The translations under genes were made by a program, and so were the position numbers. The notes below the pieces were generated by a model. It worked only from the letters and a program-made list of their open reading frames with translations, searched no databases and was not told the DNA's origin. 15,578 bases of DNA from Thermoleophilaceae bacterium (GTDB taxonomy: Bacteria > Actinomycetota > Thermoleophilia > Solirubrobacterales > JACPNS01), in contig JAEMRJ010000047.1 of NCBI GenBank assembly GCA_016463365.1, positions 1-15,578 of the forward strand. The letters are read 5' to 3'. Positions 1 through 5,748 of the stretch are shown piece after piece. Positions within the stretch are counted from its first letter, which is position 1. Each line of letters starts with the position of its first letter.

Positions 1-335
1 TCGCGCAGCAGCCGGTTTCCCTGGAGAAGTCGGTCGGCGACCAGGAAGACTCCGAGCTGATCGACCTGGTCGAGGACAAGACCGCCGAGTCCCCCGACGA
101 GGCCGCCGCCGAGTCGATCCAGCGCGAGACCGTCTGGCGCGCGCTTTCAATGCTTTCCGATCGAGACAGAAAAGTCATCGAGATGCGTTACGGCCTCGAC
201 GGCCGCAAGCCCGCCACGCTCGACGAGGTCGCGCAAGAACTCGGCCTCACCCGCGAGCGCGTGCGCCAGATCGAGCACAGCTCGCTCAAGCAGCTCAAGC
301 GCCTGCCTGAAGCGATCGCTCTGCGCAACGGTTGA
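1..335 (+). CDS. rpoD: RNA polymerase sigma factor, RpoD/SigA family, C-terminal part
   Basis: This is the 3' end of a sigma-70 gene; the reading frame is open from base 3 and the start lies outside the window. The visible ~110 residues cover the region 3.2 linker (QPVSLEKSVGDQEDSEL followed by an acidic stretch), then region 4.1 (LSDRDRKVIEMRYGLDG) and the region 4.2 helix-turn-helix (TLDEVAQELGLTRERVRQIE) that reads the -35 element. In this family the protein binds core polymerase and directs it to housekeeping or near-housekeeping promoters. The RERVRQIE helix is typical of group 1 and 2 sigmas rather than ECF sigmas. The C-terminus ends soon after region 4.2, as expected. Without regions 1-2 it cannot be decided whether this is the principal sigma or a group 2 paralogue. 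The oxidase gene follows 17 nt downstream on the same strand. Confidence 0.88.
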   Translation, partial: AQQPVSLEKSVGDQEDSELIDLVEDKTAESPDEAAAESIQRETVWRALSMLSDRDRKVIEMRYGLDGRKPATLDEVAQELGLTRERVRQIEHSSLKQLKRLPEAIALRNG

Positions 336-352
336 GAACGGCAGGTCGGTCG

Positions 353-997
353 ATGGACGTCTCACGCGTTTCACTGCCCTCGCTCACCAGCACCACGATC
401 CTCGACCTGCCGGAGTTTCAGATTCCGCCGGCCGACCCCTTCAGCCTTGCGGCCGAGTGGATCTCGCGCGCGATCGACACCGGCGTGCGCGAGCCGGGCA
501 CGATCGCGCTGGCCACCGCCGACGGTCAGGGCGAGCCCTCAAGCCGCTTCGTGCTGCTCAAGGGATTTGACGATCAGGGCCTGATCTTCGTCAGCCAGAC
601 CAGCAGCCGCAAGGGGCAGGACATCGCCGCAAACCCGCGCGCCTCGGCCAGCTTCTACTGGCAGGAGCTGCGCCTGCAGCTGCATCTCTCCGGCGCCGCC
701 GAAAAACTCAGCCCCGCCGAGTCAGACGCGCTCTTCAACGACCGTCCGCTGGCCAGCCGGGCGGTCTCGAGCGTTTCGGTCCAGGGCAAAGAACTGCTCG
801 ACGAAAATGTGCTCACAGCTCAGATCAACGACATGATCTCGCGCGGCGCGCGGCTCGAGCGGCCAGACCGCTGGGTCGGCTACCGCATCCGGCCCGAGCG
901 ATTCGAGTTCTGGCAGGGCGGCGCGGACCGCCTGCACAAGCGCCTCGAATACACGCTCTTCGAAGAGAACTGGAGCTGGCGCAAGCTCCAGCCCTAG
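353..997 (+). CDS. Pyridoxamine 5'-phosphate oxidase family protein (PdxH/PhzG type)
   Basis: A 214-residue cytosolic FMN-dependent oxidase of the split-barrel family. Visible landmarks are the substrate/FMN-binding SSRFVLLKGFDDQGLIFVS, SRKGQDIAANPRASASFYW, and the C-terminal WVGYRIRPERFEFWQGGADR followed by LHKRLEY. PdxH oxidises pyridoxine/pyridoxamine 5'-phosphate to pyridoxal 5'-phosphate. PhzG, in the same family, acts late in phenazine synthesis. Details such as the ESDALFNDRPLASRAVSSVS segment, the spacing to RPDRWVGYR and the terminal LQP remind me more of the PhzG branch, but no phenazine genes are present here, so vitamin B6 salvage remains possible. ATG 353 is preferred over an in-frame TTG at 332 that overlaps the sigma stop; AGGT lies shortly upstream. 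The stop shares CTAG with the stop of the convergent gene. Confidence 0.85.
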   Translation: MDVSRVSLPSLTSTTILDLPEFQIPPADPFSLAAEWISRAIDTGVREPGTIALATADGQGEPSSRFVLLKGFDDQGLIFVSQTSSRKGQDIAANPRASASFYWQELRLQLHLSGAAEKLSPAESDALFNDRPLASRAVSSVSVQGKELLDENVLTAQINDMISRGARLERPDRWVGYRIRPERFEFWQGGADRLHKRLEYTLFEENWSWRKLQP

Positions 998-1503
998 CGG
1001 TGGGCGTTGGCCAGCGCCGCGCTCAGCAGCTCGAAAACGACCGGCGCGTCGTCGATGTTCTCGAGCTTGATCGATCCGACCGTGATCGTGCCGCGCCGCT
1101 CGAAGTGGTTCTGCAGGCTTGTTGCGGGTTCGTCCGCGAGTGCGACCGTTTTCTCGAACGGCGGCTTTGACGGGTCGTCCCGACGCGTCAGCTCGATCAC
1201 GCGCTTGTCCGTGATCGCGTAGCTCTTGCGCCTGCCGCGGCGATAGCGGCTGATCAGTCGTCCGAAGACCAGGTAGAGCCCGACTGCGCCGACCGCGATC
1301 GAGACGGGCAGGCCGACGGTGGCCGCCTCGGCGTCGCCGCGGAAGAGCGCAAGCAACGAGGACACGAACGCGCCCAGCGCGATCACGCCGATAAGCGCGC
1401 CGCCCAGGACGAAGACGTAGTCAGAGCGGATCAGCAGCTTGTCGCTGCTGCGACCGGACCAGACGAGCGACTCGCCCTCGCCGAGCTGTGCTTCAAGAAT
1501 CAA
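994..1503 (-). CDS. Bacterial PH-domain membrane protein
   Basis: A 169-residue protein starting at TTG 1503. The N-terminus has the LGEGESLVWSGRSS motif seen at the start of many bacterial PH-domain (DUF304/YdbS-like) membrane proteins. Two hydrophobic segments follow at roughly residues 29-54 and 61-84. A basic loop (RYRRGRRK) then leads into YAITDKRVIELTRR and a C-terminal beta-rich part with GTITVGSIKLENIDD and a final helix, matching a small bacterial pleckstrin-homology domain. The molecular role of these proteins is mostly unknown. The open frame continues upstream to ATG 1581, but those 26 codons are tRNA-Tyr, so the longer start is rejected. The TTG lies 2 nt behind the tRNA 3' end with no ribosome binding site, so it may be translated from a tRNA-processed transcript. 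The start is uncertain; the family call is fairly secure. Confidence 0.72.
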   Translation of the reverse strand: MILEAQLGEGESLVWSGRSSDKLLIRSDYVFVLGGALIGVIALGAFVSSLLALFRGDAEAATVGLPVSIAVGAVGLYLVFGRLISRYRRGRRKSYAITDKRVIELTRRDDPSKPPFEKTVALADEPATSLQNHFERRGTITVGSIKLENIDDAPVVFELLSAALANAHR

Positions 1504-1505
1504 AG

Positions 1506-1587
1506 TGGTGGGAGTTGGATTCGAACCAACGTAGGCAGAGCCAACAGGTTTACAGCCTGTCTCCTTTAACCACTCGGACATCCCACC
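1506..1587 (-). tRNA. tRNA-Tyr (anticodon GTA)
   Basis: An 82-nt class II tRNA read on the minus strand. The acceptor stem GGTGGGA pairs with TCCCACC, with discriminator A. The anticodon arm is ACAGG-CTGTAAA-CCTGT, giving anticodon GTA. A long variable arm contains GGC-TCT-GCC, and the T-arm is GTTGG-TTCGAAT-CCAAC. No CCA is encoded. The long variable arm agrees with tyrosine identity in bacteria. A possible -10 box TAACAT lies on the minus strand at 1605-1600, with no clear -35. Confidence 0.95.
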
Positions 1588-1615
1588 AGGCGAAATCAGA
1601 TGTTAGTCGCCGTTC

Positions 1616-1621
1616 TACGCT
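1616..1621 (+). promoter_or_regulatory. Candidate -10 box (TANNNT) for a leaderless HAD transcript
   Basis: TACGCT is followed by exactly 6 nt and then ATG 1628, and there is no Shine-Dalgarno sequence before this ATG. A start site 6-7 nt after the -10 would coincide with the start codon. No convincing -35 is visible. Inference from spacing only. Confidence 0.4.
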
Positions 1622-1627
1622 CGCTGC

Positions 1628-2299
1628 ATGTTTGAACTTGTCATCTTCGACTGCGACGGGGTGCTCGTCGACAGTGAACCGATCTCCAACCGCGTGCTCG
1701 CAGAGACGCTGACCGACTGCGGCCTGGCGACCACCGCCGAGCAGGCGCTCGAGTTCTACAAAGGCCGCATCCTGCGCGACGTCACCGCGCGCGCCGAGGA
1801 GCGCAACGGAGGACCGCTTCCGGACGGCTGGATCGAGCAGTTCGAGTCCGCGCGCGCCGTAGCGTTCGAGAACGAGCTCGAAGCGATCGAAGGCGCGCGT
1901 GAACTGGTCGAGGCCGTCAAAGCCGCCGGCATCGACGTCTGCGTGGCCACGCAGGGCAAGCCGTTCAAAGTCGCACAGACGCTTCACATCACGGGCCTGC
2001 GCGAGCTGTTTGATGACGACGCGATCTTCACCGCCTACGAAGTGCCGCGCGGCAAGCCGTTCCCGGATCTGTTCCTGCACGCCGCCAGCACGCGCGGAGT
2101 TGCTCCGGCGAACACCGCGGTGATCGAGGACACAGACATCGGGGTGACCGCCGCGGTCGCTGCCGGGATGACGGCATTCGGCTACGCGGACGAGACGCCG
2201 GCCAGCGCGATCGTCGTCGCCGGCGGCAAGCCCTTCGAGCTCATGTCGCAGGTGCCGGCCTTGCTCGGCGCAGATGCCGGTTCCGCTTGGACTCTTTGA
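1628..2299 (+). CDS. HAD superfamily hydrolase, subfamily IA
   Basis: A 223-residue cytosolic HAD phosphatase/phosphomutase-like protein. Motif I is FDCDGVLVDSEP, with nucleophile Asp8 and acid/base Asp10. A helical cap follows (residues ~17-85). Motif II is VCVATQGK with Thr108, motif III is RGKPFPDLFLHAA with Lys143, and motif IV is VIEDTDIGVTAAVAAGM with Glu167/Asp168. These family landmarks predict Mg2+-dependent phosphoryl transfer on a small sugar phosphate or related metabolite, as in phosphoglycolate phosphatase or beta-phosphoglucomutase relatives; the substrate cannot be read from the sequence. The length is normal for the family. It is divergent from tRNA-Tyr and its 3' end overlaps the convergent membrane-protein gene by 59 bp. 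No ribosome binding site precedes the ATG; a leaderless transcript is likely. Confidence 0.88.
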   Translation: MFELVIFDCDGVLVDSEPISNRVLAETLTDCGLATTAEQALEFYKGRILRDVTARAEERNGGPLPDGWIEQFESARAVAFENELEAIEGARELVEAVKAAGIDVCVATQGKPFKVAQTLHITGLRELFDDDAIFTAYEVPRGKPFPDLFLHAASTRGVAPANTAVIEDTDIGVTAAVAAGMTAFGYADETPASAIVVAGGKPFELMSQVPALLGADAGSAWTL

Positions 2300-3116
2300 C
2301 CGTCGGATCGAGCTTGAAGCCGTCGTTCGGGTCGAGATGTCGCATCGCGTCGCTCAGTTCGTCGCGTCGCTCGAGATAGGCGACCAGTCGCTCCTTCAGC
2401 GCGTCGGGGTTGCCGCTCCTTCGTTCGCTCGCTCCGACCGAGATGTAGAGCTGAACGATCGCGCTGCGGGCGTTCCAGGCAGCCTCGAGCACATACTGGA
2501 AGTCGGGGGATGACGCAGCCAGCGGCGCCCAGTCGTCGATCAGCTCCTCGACTGCGGCGCTCGCAGCCTGCATTTCGGGGACAAGCGAGTCGTGCGGCGC
2601 CTGTAGCGTCTTCAGGCAACCCGCGACGCAGTACTCGCGCCGCTCGGCGCGGCGGGCCTCGATCTCTTTGCGCGGCCCCGTGGCCCACTTCCAGGAAAAC
2701 GTTGGGCGCTGCTCGGCGCGGGCATGGCGGTTGATCTCTTTGACGATCACCCGGCCCGGCTGGTCGGCCTGACGGAGCATCCTGCGCGCGGCCGGCAGCA
2801 GAACCGGGCGCAGGTTCAGTTCGCGGCGCGCGCTGATGAAGGAGTCGATCAGCACGTAGGCGATCGTCAGCGTGAGCGCGTCGGTGACAAACGCCGTCAG
2901 CAGCGAGTGGCGCGCGACGAACTCATGCGCCGAGTCCCAGGCCCAGTCGACTGTGATCGCCGCAACCACGATCGCGAGCACCGTGAGCTTTGCGGCGCGG
3001 GCTTCTGCGAAGACCTCGCCGATCGTGCGGCGGACGACCTCATGCAGGGAAGGCTTCTCGATCCGCACCGCCTCATCGGCGCGTTCAAGCGTGCTCGTCT
3101 GCGCGGCCTCACTCAT
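2241..3116 (-). CDS. Two-TM membrane protein of unknown function
   Basis: I do not recognise this 291-residue protein. After a charged N-terminus come two hydrophobic segments, roughly residues 43-58 (LTVLAIVVAAITVDWAW) and 72-92 (LLTAFVTDALTLTIAYVLID). About 190 mainly helical, Arg/Glu-rich residues follow, probably cytosolic, ending in a basic tail. The soluble part contains regularly charged helices but no catalytic motif I can name. ATG 3116 is supported by AAAGG located 5-6 nt upstream. The last 19 codons overlap the HAD gene on the opposite strand, so both 3' ends share sequence. The start lies in the short divergent region shared with the ArsR gene, and the palindromic operator there could affect both genes. 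Confidence 0.7.
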   Translation of the reverse strand: MSEAAQTSTLERADEAVRIEKPSLHEVVRRTIGEVFAEARAAKLTVLAIVVAAITVDWAWDSAHEFVARHSLLTAFVTDALTLTIAYVLIDSFISARRELNLRPVLLPAARRMLRQADQPGRVIVKEINRHARAEQRPTFSWKWATGPRKEIEARRAERREYCVAGCLKTLQAPHDSLVPEMQAASAAVEELIDDWAPLAASSPDFQYVLEAAWNARSAIVQLYISVGASERRSGNPDALKERLVAYLERRDELSDAMRHLDPNDGFKLDPTVKESKRNRHLRRARPAPAT

Positions 3117-3142
3117 TGAACCTTTGTCGGCACGAGCAAGTA

Positions 3143-3164
3143 ATCAACTAATTGGTTGATCAAC
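3143..3164. promoter_or_regulatory. Operator-like nested palindromes upstream of arsR-type gene
   Basis: ATCAACTAATTGGTTGAT (3143-3160) is an 18-bp palindrome with one mismatched pair, and GTTGATCAAC (3155-3164) is a perfect 10-bp palindrome overlapping it. The AT-rich block lies directly before a possible -10 (TAGGAT, 3168-3173) and the ArsR-family start at 3180, the usual place for an autorepressor to bind. The same block is the divergent region of the minus-strand membrane gene. Confidence 0.6.
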
Positions 3165-3179
3165 TGATAGGATGAATAC

Positions 3180-3503
3180 ATGGAGGATCAACTCAGCGCG
3201 ACATTTCAGGCGCTGGCCGATCCGACTCGTCGCGCGATCCTCGCGCGGCTGAGCAGGGGCGAGGCGACGGTCAGTGAGCTGGCCGAGCCGTTCGACCTCT
3301 CGCTCCAGGCAGTCAGCAAACACGTGAAGGTTTTGGAGAACGCCGGGCTGGTCCAGAAGAACAAGCGGGCGCAGCTCCGGCCGTCGACGATCAAGGGCGC
3401 GCCATTGAAGAACGCCGCGGACTGGCTCCTGGGCTACAGCAGCTTCTTCGAAGACACCCTCGACCGCCTAGACGATCAACTACAAAAGGACAGCAACTCA
3501 TGA
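3180..3503 (+). CDS. ArsR-family winged helix-turn-helix transcriptional regulator
   Basis: A 107-residue DNA-binding protein. It begins with FQALADPTRRAILARLSRGE, the classical ArsR opening helices. SELAEPFDLSLQAVSKHVKV then forms the helix-turn-helix with recognition helix around residues 40-53, followed by LENAGLVQKNKRAQLRPSTI, the wing. No cysteine or histidine metal-binding motif is visible, and the protein belongs to the ArsR type that is paired with SRPBCC proteins. It is expected to repress its own operon through the palindromes just upstream. It overlaps the next gene by ATGA, so the two are translationally coupled. The start is ATG 3180; AGGA at 3169-3172 could serve as ribosome binding site, or TAGGAT as a -10 box for a leaderless transcript. 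Confidence 0.9.
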   Translation: MEDQLSATFQALADPTRRAILARLSRGEATVSELAEPFDLSLQAVSKHVKVLENAGLVQKNKRAQLRPSTIKGAPLKNAADWLLGYSSFFEDTLDRLDDQLQKDSNS

Positions 3504-3937
3504 GAATTCCAGATCAACTGGTCGTCACCCGCGTCTTTGACGCAGCCCCGCAGCAGCTCTGGGACGCGTTCACCGACCCCGACAAGCTGCACAAGTTCTT
3601 CGGCCCTGCCGGCACCACGATTCCGCGTGAAGAGGTCACGATGGACGTCCGCGTCGGCGGCGAGTTCAGCCTGACCATGCACAACGACGAGAACGGCGAG
3701 CTCTACCCGATGCAGGCCGAGTACGTCGTGCTCGACGAGCCGAACAAGCTGCAGTTCAAGACGACCGGCGGCATCACCGGCACAATCGAGATCGAGGACC
3801 TCGGGATGCTCGGCAAGACGCTGCTGACCTGGTCGACGAAGGCACCGTTCGACGAGTCCTTCTACGCCAGCGCCGTGATCGGCACCCACAGCGCGATCGA
3901 CAACCTCGGACATCTGCTCACCGGCGCCGTCGAATGA
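3500..3937 (+). CDS. SRPBCC (AHSA1-like) domain protein
   Basis: A 145-residue START/Bet v1-fold protein of the activator-of-Hsp90-ATPase-like (AHSA1) group. It opens with LVVTRVFDAAPQQLWDAFTD and PDKLHKFFGP, followed by VTMDVRVGGEFSLTM and a series of short strands including GTIEIEDLG, then the long C-terminal helix (SAIDNLGHLLTGAVE). This fold makes a hydrophobic cavity for a lipid-like or aromatic ligand; the ligand is not known. Gene pairs of ArsR regulator plus SRPBCC protein are widespread. Here the 4-nt overlap with the regulator implies a bicistronic operon under its control. The gene is followed by an intrinsic terminator at 4002-4035. No ring-cleaving or catalytic motif is evident. 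Confidence 0.87.
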   Translation: MRIPDQLVVTRVFDAAPQQLWDAFTDPDKLHKFFGPAGTTIPREEVTMDVRVGGEFSLTMHNDENGELYPMQAEYVVLDEPNKLQFKTTGGITGTIEIEDLGMLGKTLLTWSTKAPFDESFYASAVIGTHSAIDNLGHLLTGAVE

Positions 3938-3948
3938 GTGTTCGCGGG

Positions 3949-3954
3949 TATAGT
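3949..3954 (+). promoter_or_regulatory. Candidate -10 box for a short plus-strand RNA
   Basis: TATAGT lies 11 nt after the SRPBCC stop codon in otherwise GC-rich DNA. With the 6-nt spacing seen at other candidate promoters in this window, transcription would start at 3961, exactly where the repeated element TGCTAGTAGCG begins. No good -35 hexamer is present, so the promoter call is tentative. Confidence 0.4.
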
Positions 3955-3960
3955 TTCAAC

Positions 3961-4035
3961 TGCTAGTAGCGTCGTTGCGGCTTCATTGTCCGCTTCAGAC
4001 GGCGAAAGGGAGCCTTCCGGCTCCCTTTCGCTTTT
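3961..4035 (+). ncRNA. Putative ~75-nt antisense-type small RNA
   Basis: The segment is bounded by a TATAGT box on the left and a strong intrinsic terminator on the right and has no plausible ORF. Its first 20 nt (3961-3980) can pair without interruption with the mRNA of the small minus-strand ORF at 4101-4082: 11 consecutive Watson-Crick pairs, then 9 more positions that are Watson-Crick or G.U (15 and 5 in total). All five differences between the two DNA copies fall in the direction that keeps pairing. This suggests an antisense regulator, possibly an RNA antitoxin. It could instead simply be the 3' untranslated end of the ArsR/SRPBCC operon. Confidence 0.4.
4002..4035 (+). terminator. Rho-independent terminator
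   Basis: GCGAAAGGGAGCC (4002-4014) and GGCTCCCTTTCGC (4019-4031) form a perfect 13-bp stem with a TTCC loop, followed by TTTT (4032-4035). It would end transcription of the ArsR/SRPBCC operon and of the putative small RNA. On the minus strand the hairpin is not followed by a T-tract, so it is probably one-directional. Confidence 0.92.
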
Positions 4036-4045
4036 CTCGCGACTC

Positions 4046-4108
4046 TCACTCGAACTTGACAACGAGCAAGAGCACGACGATTGCTAGTAGCGCCGCTACA
4101 AGCTCCAT
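4046..4108 (-). CDS. 20-aa hydrophobic single-TM peptide (toxin-like small ORF)
   Basis: The peptide is MELVAALLAIVVLLLVVKFE: one transmembrane helix (residues ~3-17) and a charged tail. ATG 4108 is preceded by AAGGAGGT at 4122-4115 with 6-nt spacing, one of the best ribosome binding sites in the window, which argues strongly that it is translated. Another in-frame ATG at 4126 overlaps this site and is less likely. Size and composition resemble type I toxin peptides such as Ibs (18-19 residues), which damage or depolarise the membrane. A loose alternative is a KdpF-like subunit, but no kdp genes are nearby. Codons 3-9 are complementary to the 5' end of the putative RNA encoded at 3961-4035 on the other strand. 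A possible minus-strand -10 (CGATACGGC, 4147-4139) mirrors the one used by the divergent SDR gene. Function is inferred, not shown. Confidence 0.55.
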   Translation of the reverse strand: MELVAALLAIVVLLLVVKFE

Positions 4109-4138
4109 CGTCCCACCTCCTTCCATCCGCTCTCCAGG

Positions 4139-4181
4139 CCGTATCGCCTGAAGCCACGTGGTCCAGCCGGCGCTGATACGG
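4139..4181. promoter_or_regulatory. Divergent promoter region with inverted repeat
   Basis: CCGTATC (4139-4145) and GATACGG (4175-4181) form an inverted repeat flanking the 8-bp palindrome CCACGTGG (4154-4161). On each strand GATACGG sits at a suitable position for a -10 element: plus-strand TACGGT (4177-4182) is 7 nt before ATG 4190, and the minus-strand copy would give a ~27-nt leader for the small ORF. The symmetry suggests divergent promoters or one shared regulator. There is no clear -35. Confidence 0.4.
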
Positions 4182-4189
4182 TCGCCCGC

Positions 4190-5038
4190 ATGTCTCTCAG
4201 AACAAAACCCGAGCCCGACCAGTTCAAAGGAAAGATCGCCGTCGTGACCGGCGCGGGATCGGGGATCGGTCGCAGCACCGCGATCCTCCTTGGCAAGCTT
4301 GGCGCCCGCGTCCACGTGGCTGATCTCAACGGCGCTGCGGCGATCGCAACCGCCGGCACGATCAACGACGCCGGCGGCAGCGCGACCGCCCACACGATCG
4401 ACGTCACCCAGCCCGAACAGCTCGAGGCGCTCGCCAAAGAGATCTTCGAAACCGACGGTCGCGTGGACATCCTCCACAACAACGCCGGCATCGGTCACGC
4501 CGGACAGGTCAAGGACACGCCGCTCGAGGACTGGCAGAAGGTGCTCGGCGTCAACGTGTTCGGTGTCGTCAACGGCATCAACGCCTTCGTCCCGAAGATG
4601 ATCGAGCAGGGCGGCAACGCGCACATCGTCAACACCGCTTCGATGGCCGGCCTGACGGCCAGCGCGGGCATGGCGCCGTATGTCACGTCCAAGTTCGGCG
4701 TCACCGGGATGAGCCTCGCGCTCGACGCCGAGCTGAAGCCCAGCGGCATCCGCGTCACCGCGCTCTGCCCCGGCGTCATCGACACGGCGATCGTCAAGGA
4801 CTCGACAATGCGCGGGTCGATCGAGAACAAGCACGACACGCTCACCAAGTTCTACAAGACCAGAGGCGCTTCACCGGATGTCGTCGCCCGCGACGCCGTC
4901 AACGCGATCCTGCGCAAGCAGGTGATCAAGCCGAGTCCTGCCTGGCAGGTCAGTCCGGGTTGGATGCTGATGCGCATCTCGCCCAGGGCCTACACGGCAG
5001 TGGCCGGAAAGTCTTTTAAATCGCTCTTCGGTAGTTGA
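4190..5038 (+). CDS. Short-chain dehydrogenase/reductase (SDR)
   Basis: A 282-residue NAD(P)-dependent oxidoreductase of the classical SDR family. It carries the Rossmann glycine motif TGAGSGIG (residues 20-27), Asp45 at the end of beta-2 (VADLN, favouring NAD(H) over NADP(H)), and NNAG (97-100). It also has Asn122, Ser151 and the catalytic YVTSK with Tyr164 and Lys168, followed by CPGVIDT. All four catalytic tetrad residues are present, so an active enzyme is expected; the alcohol/ketone substrate is unknown. The C-terminal ~35 residues with WMLMRISPRAY resemble the tails of SDRs that sit in lipid-related pathways. No ribosome binding site precedes ATG 4190, but TACGGT plus 7 nt does, fitting a leaderless mRNA. 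It stands alone between a divergent small ORF and a secreted-protein gene. Confidence 0.93.
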   Translation: MSLRTKPEPDQFKGKIAVVTGAGSGIGRSTAILLGKLGARVHVADLNGAAAIATAGTINDAGGSATAHTIDVTQPEQLEALAKEIFETDGRVDILHNNAGIGHAGQVKDTPLEDWQKVLGVNVFGVVNGINAFVPKMIEQGGNAHIVNTASMAGLTASAGMAPYVTSKFGVTGMSLALDAELKPSGIRVTALCPGVIDTAIVKDSTMRGSIENKHDTLTKFYKTRGASPDVVARDAVNAILRKQVIKPSPAWQVSPGWMLMRISPRAYTAVAGKSFKSLFGS

Positions 5039-5100
5039 GGTTTTGCGTCAGCGCCCGATAAGGGTGTGTACGCCGCAAACCAGCTCAGGAGAGATTTTCG

Positions 5101-5748
5101 ATGTCACGCCGTTCATTTTCGTTTCCAGTTGCCGCAATCTGCGCGCTGATTCTTGCTGCGCCCGCACTCGCGGCCTCGGGGCACGCGACGTACTACAAGA
5201 TCAAGGGCGGCGCGCTGAACTTCAACATTTCGGCGTCCAGCACCCTGAGCAACGACTACGGCATTGAGCTGAGCGACAACGCCAGCGGCGGCGGCGGAAA
5301 CGTGCTCGGGACCTTCGCGCTGAAGAAGGGCGCGTTTGTCTACGAGTCCAGCAAGGCCATGACGGCCGACGCCAAGAACTCCCAGGCGATCACAATCGTC
5401 TATGACACGCGCGGTCCCAGCGGCAACAAGGCCGGCACGACCACGGTGAAGATCGACCGCCTGGGCCTGACTGTCGGCAAGACGAGCTCATTTCTGATCG
5501 GGCACGTCTCGGGGTCGTCAACCGTTCCGGGCATCACGGTCGCCAAGGGCGAGTACAGGATCTTCAACATCGGCGGCGGCAAGATGAAGAAGTCCAGGTC
5601 ATCCAGCTACAAGTACGTATTCAGCTCGAACGATCTGACCTTCAACTCGCAGCTCACCAACCTGCTGAACAGTTTCGGCACGCCCAAGGGCACCAACAAG
5701 GCCTCGGCCAAGATTGACCTGGGCGGCATGTCGGTCAAGGTCAAGTAA
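5101..5748 (+). CDS. Secreted protein of unknown function
   Basis: A 215-residue protein with a clear Sec signal peptide: basic SRRS, a hydrophobic core and an ALA/A cleavage site after about residue 24. The mature part is rich in Gly, Ser, Thr and Lys with alternating polar/hydrophobic residues, which suggests an all-beta extracellular domain, and it has no cysteine. No anchor or cell-wall motif is visible. I do not recognise the family. ATG 5101 is supported by AGGAGA 8 nt upstream. The stop is followed immediately by the convergent stop of the 78-aa gene, the two coding regions overlapping by 8 bp. The 62-bp gap after the SDR gene may hold its promoter, though no clear boxes are seen. Confidence 0.75.
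   Translation: MSRRSFSFPVAAICALILAAPALAASGHATYYKIKGGALNFNISASSTLSNDYGIELSDNASGGGGNVLGTFALKKGAFVYESSKAMTADAKNSQAITIVYDTRGPSGNKAGTTTVKIDRLGLTVGKTSSFLIGHVSGSSTVPGITVAKGEYRIFNIGGGKMKKSRSSSYKYVFSSNDLTFNSQLTNLLNSFGTPKGTNKASAKIDLGGMSVKVK

Noticed and set aside
1504..1581. 26-residue N-terminal extension of the PH-domain protein
   Set aside because: These codons are tRNA-Tyr in sense orientation.
1506..1587. tRNA-Tyr as an integration site of a mobile element
   Set aside because: No integrase, no duplicated tRNA 3' end in the window, and base composition does not change around it.
4046..4108. Small ORF as KdpF (potassium ATPase subunit)
   Set aside because: The only resemblance is a short hydrophobic helix ending in Lys-Phe; no kdpABC genes are adjacent.
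4046..4834. 262-codon open frame on the minus strand ending with the 20-aa peptide
   Set aside because: Nearly all of it is antisense to the SDR gene; only the last 20 codons, with their own ribosome binding site, look real.
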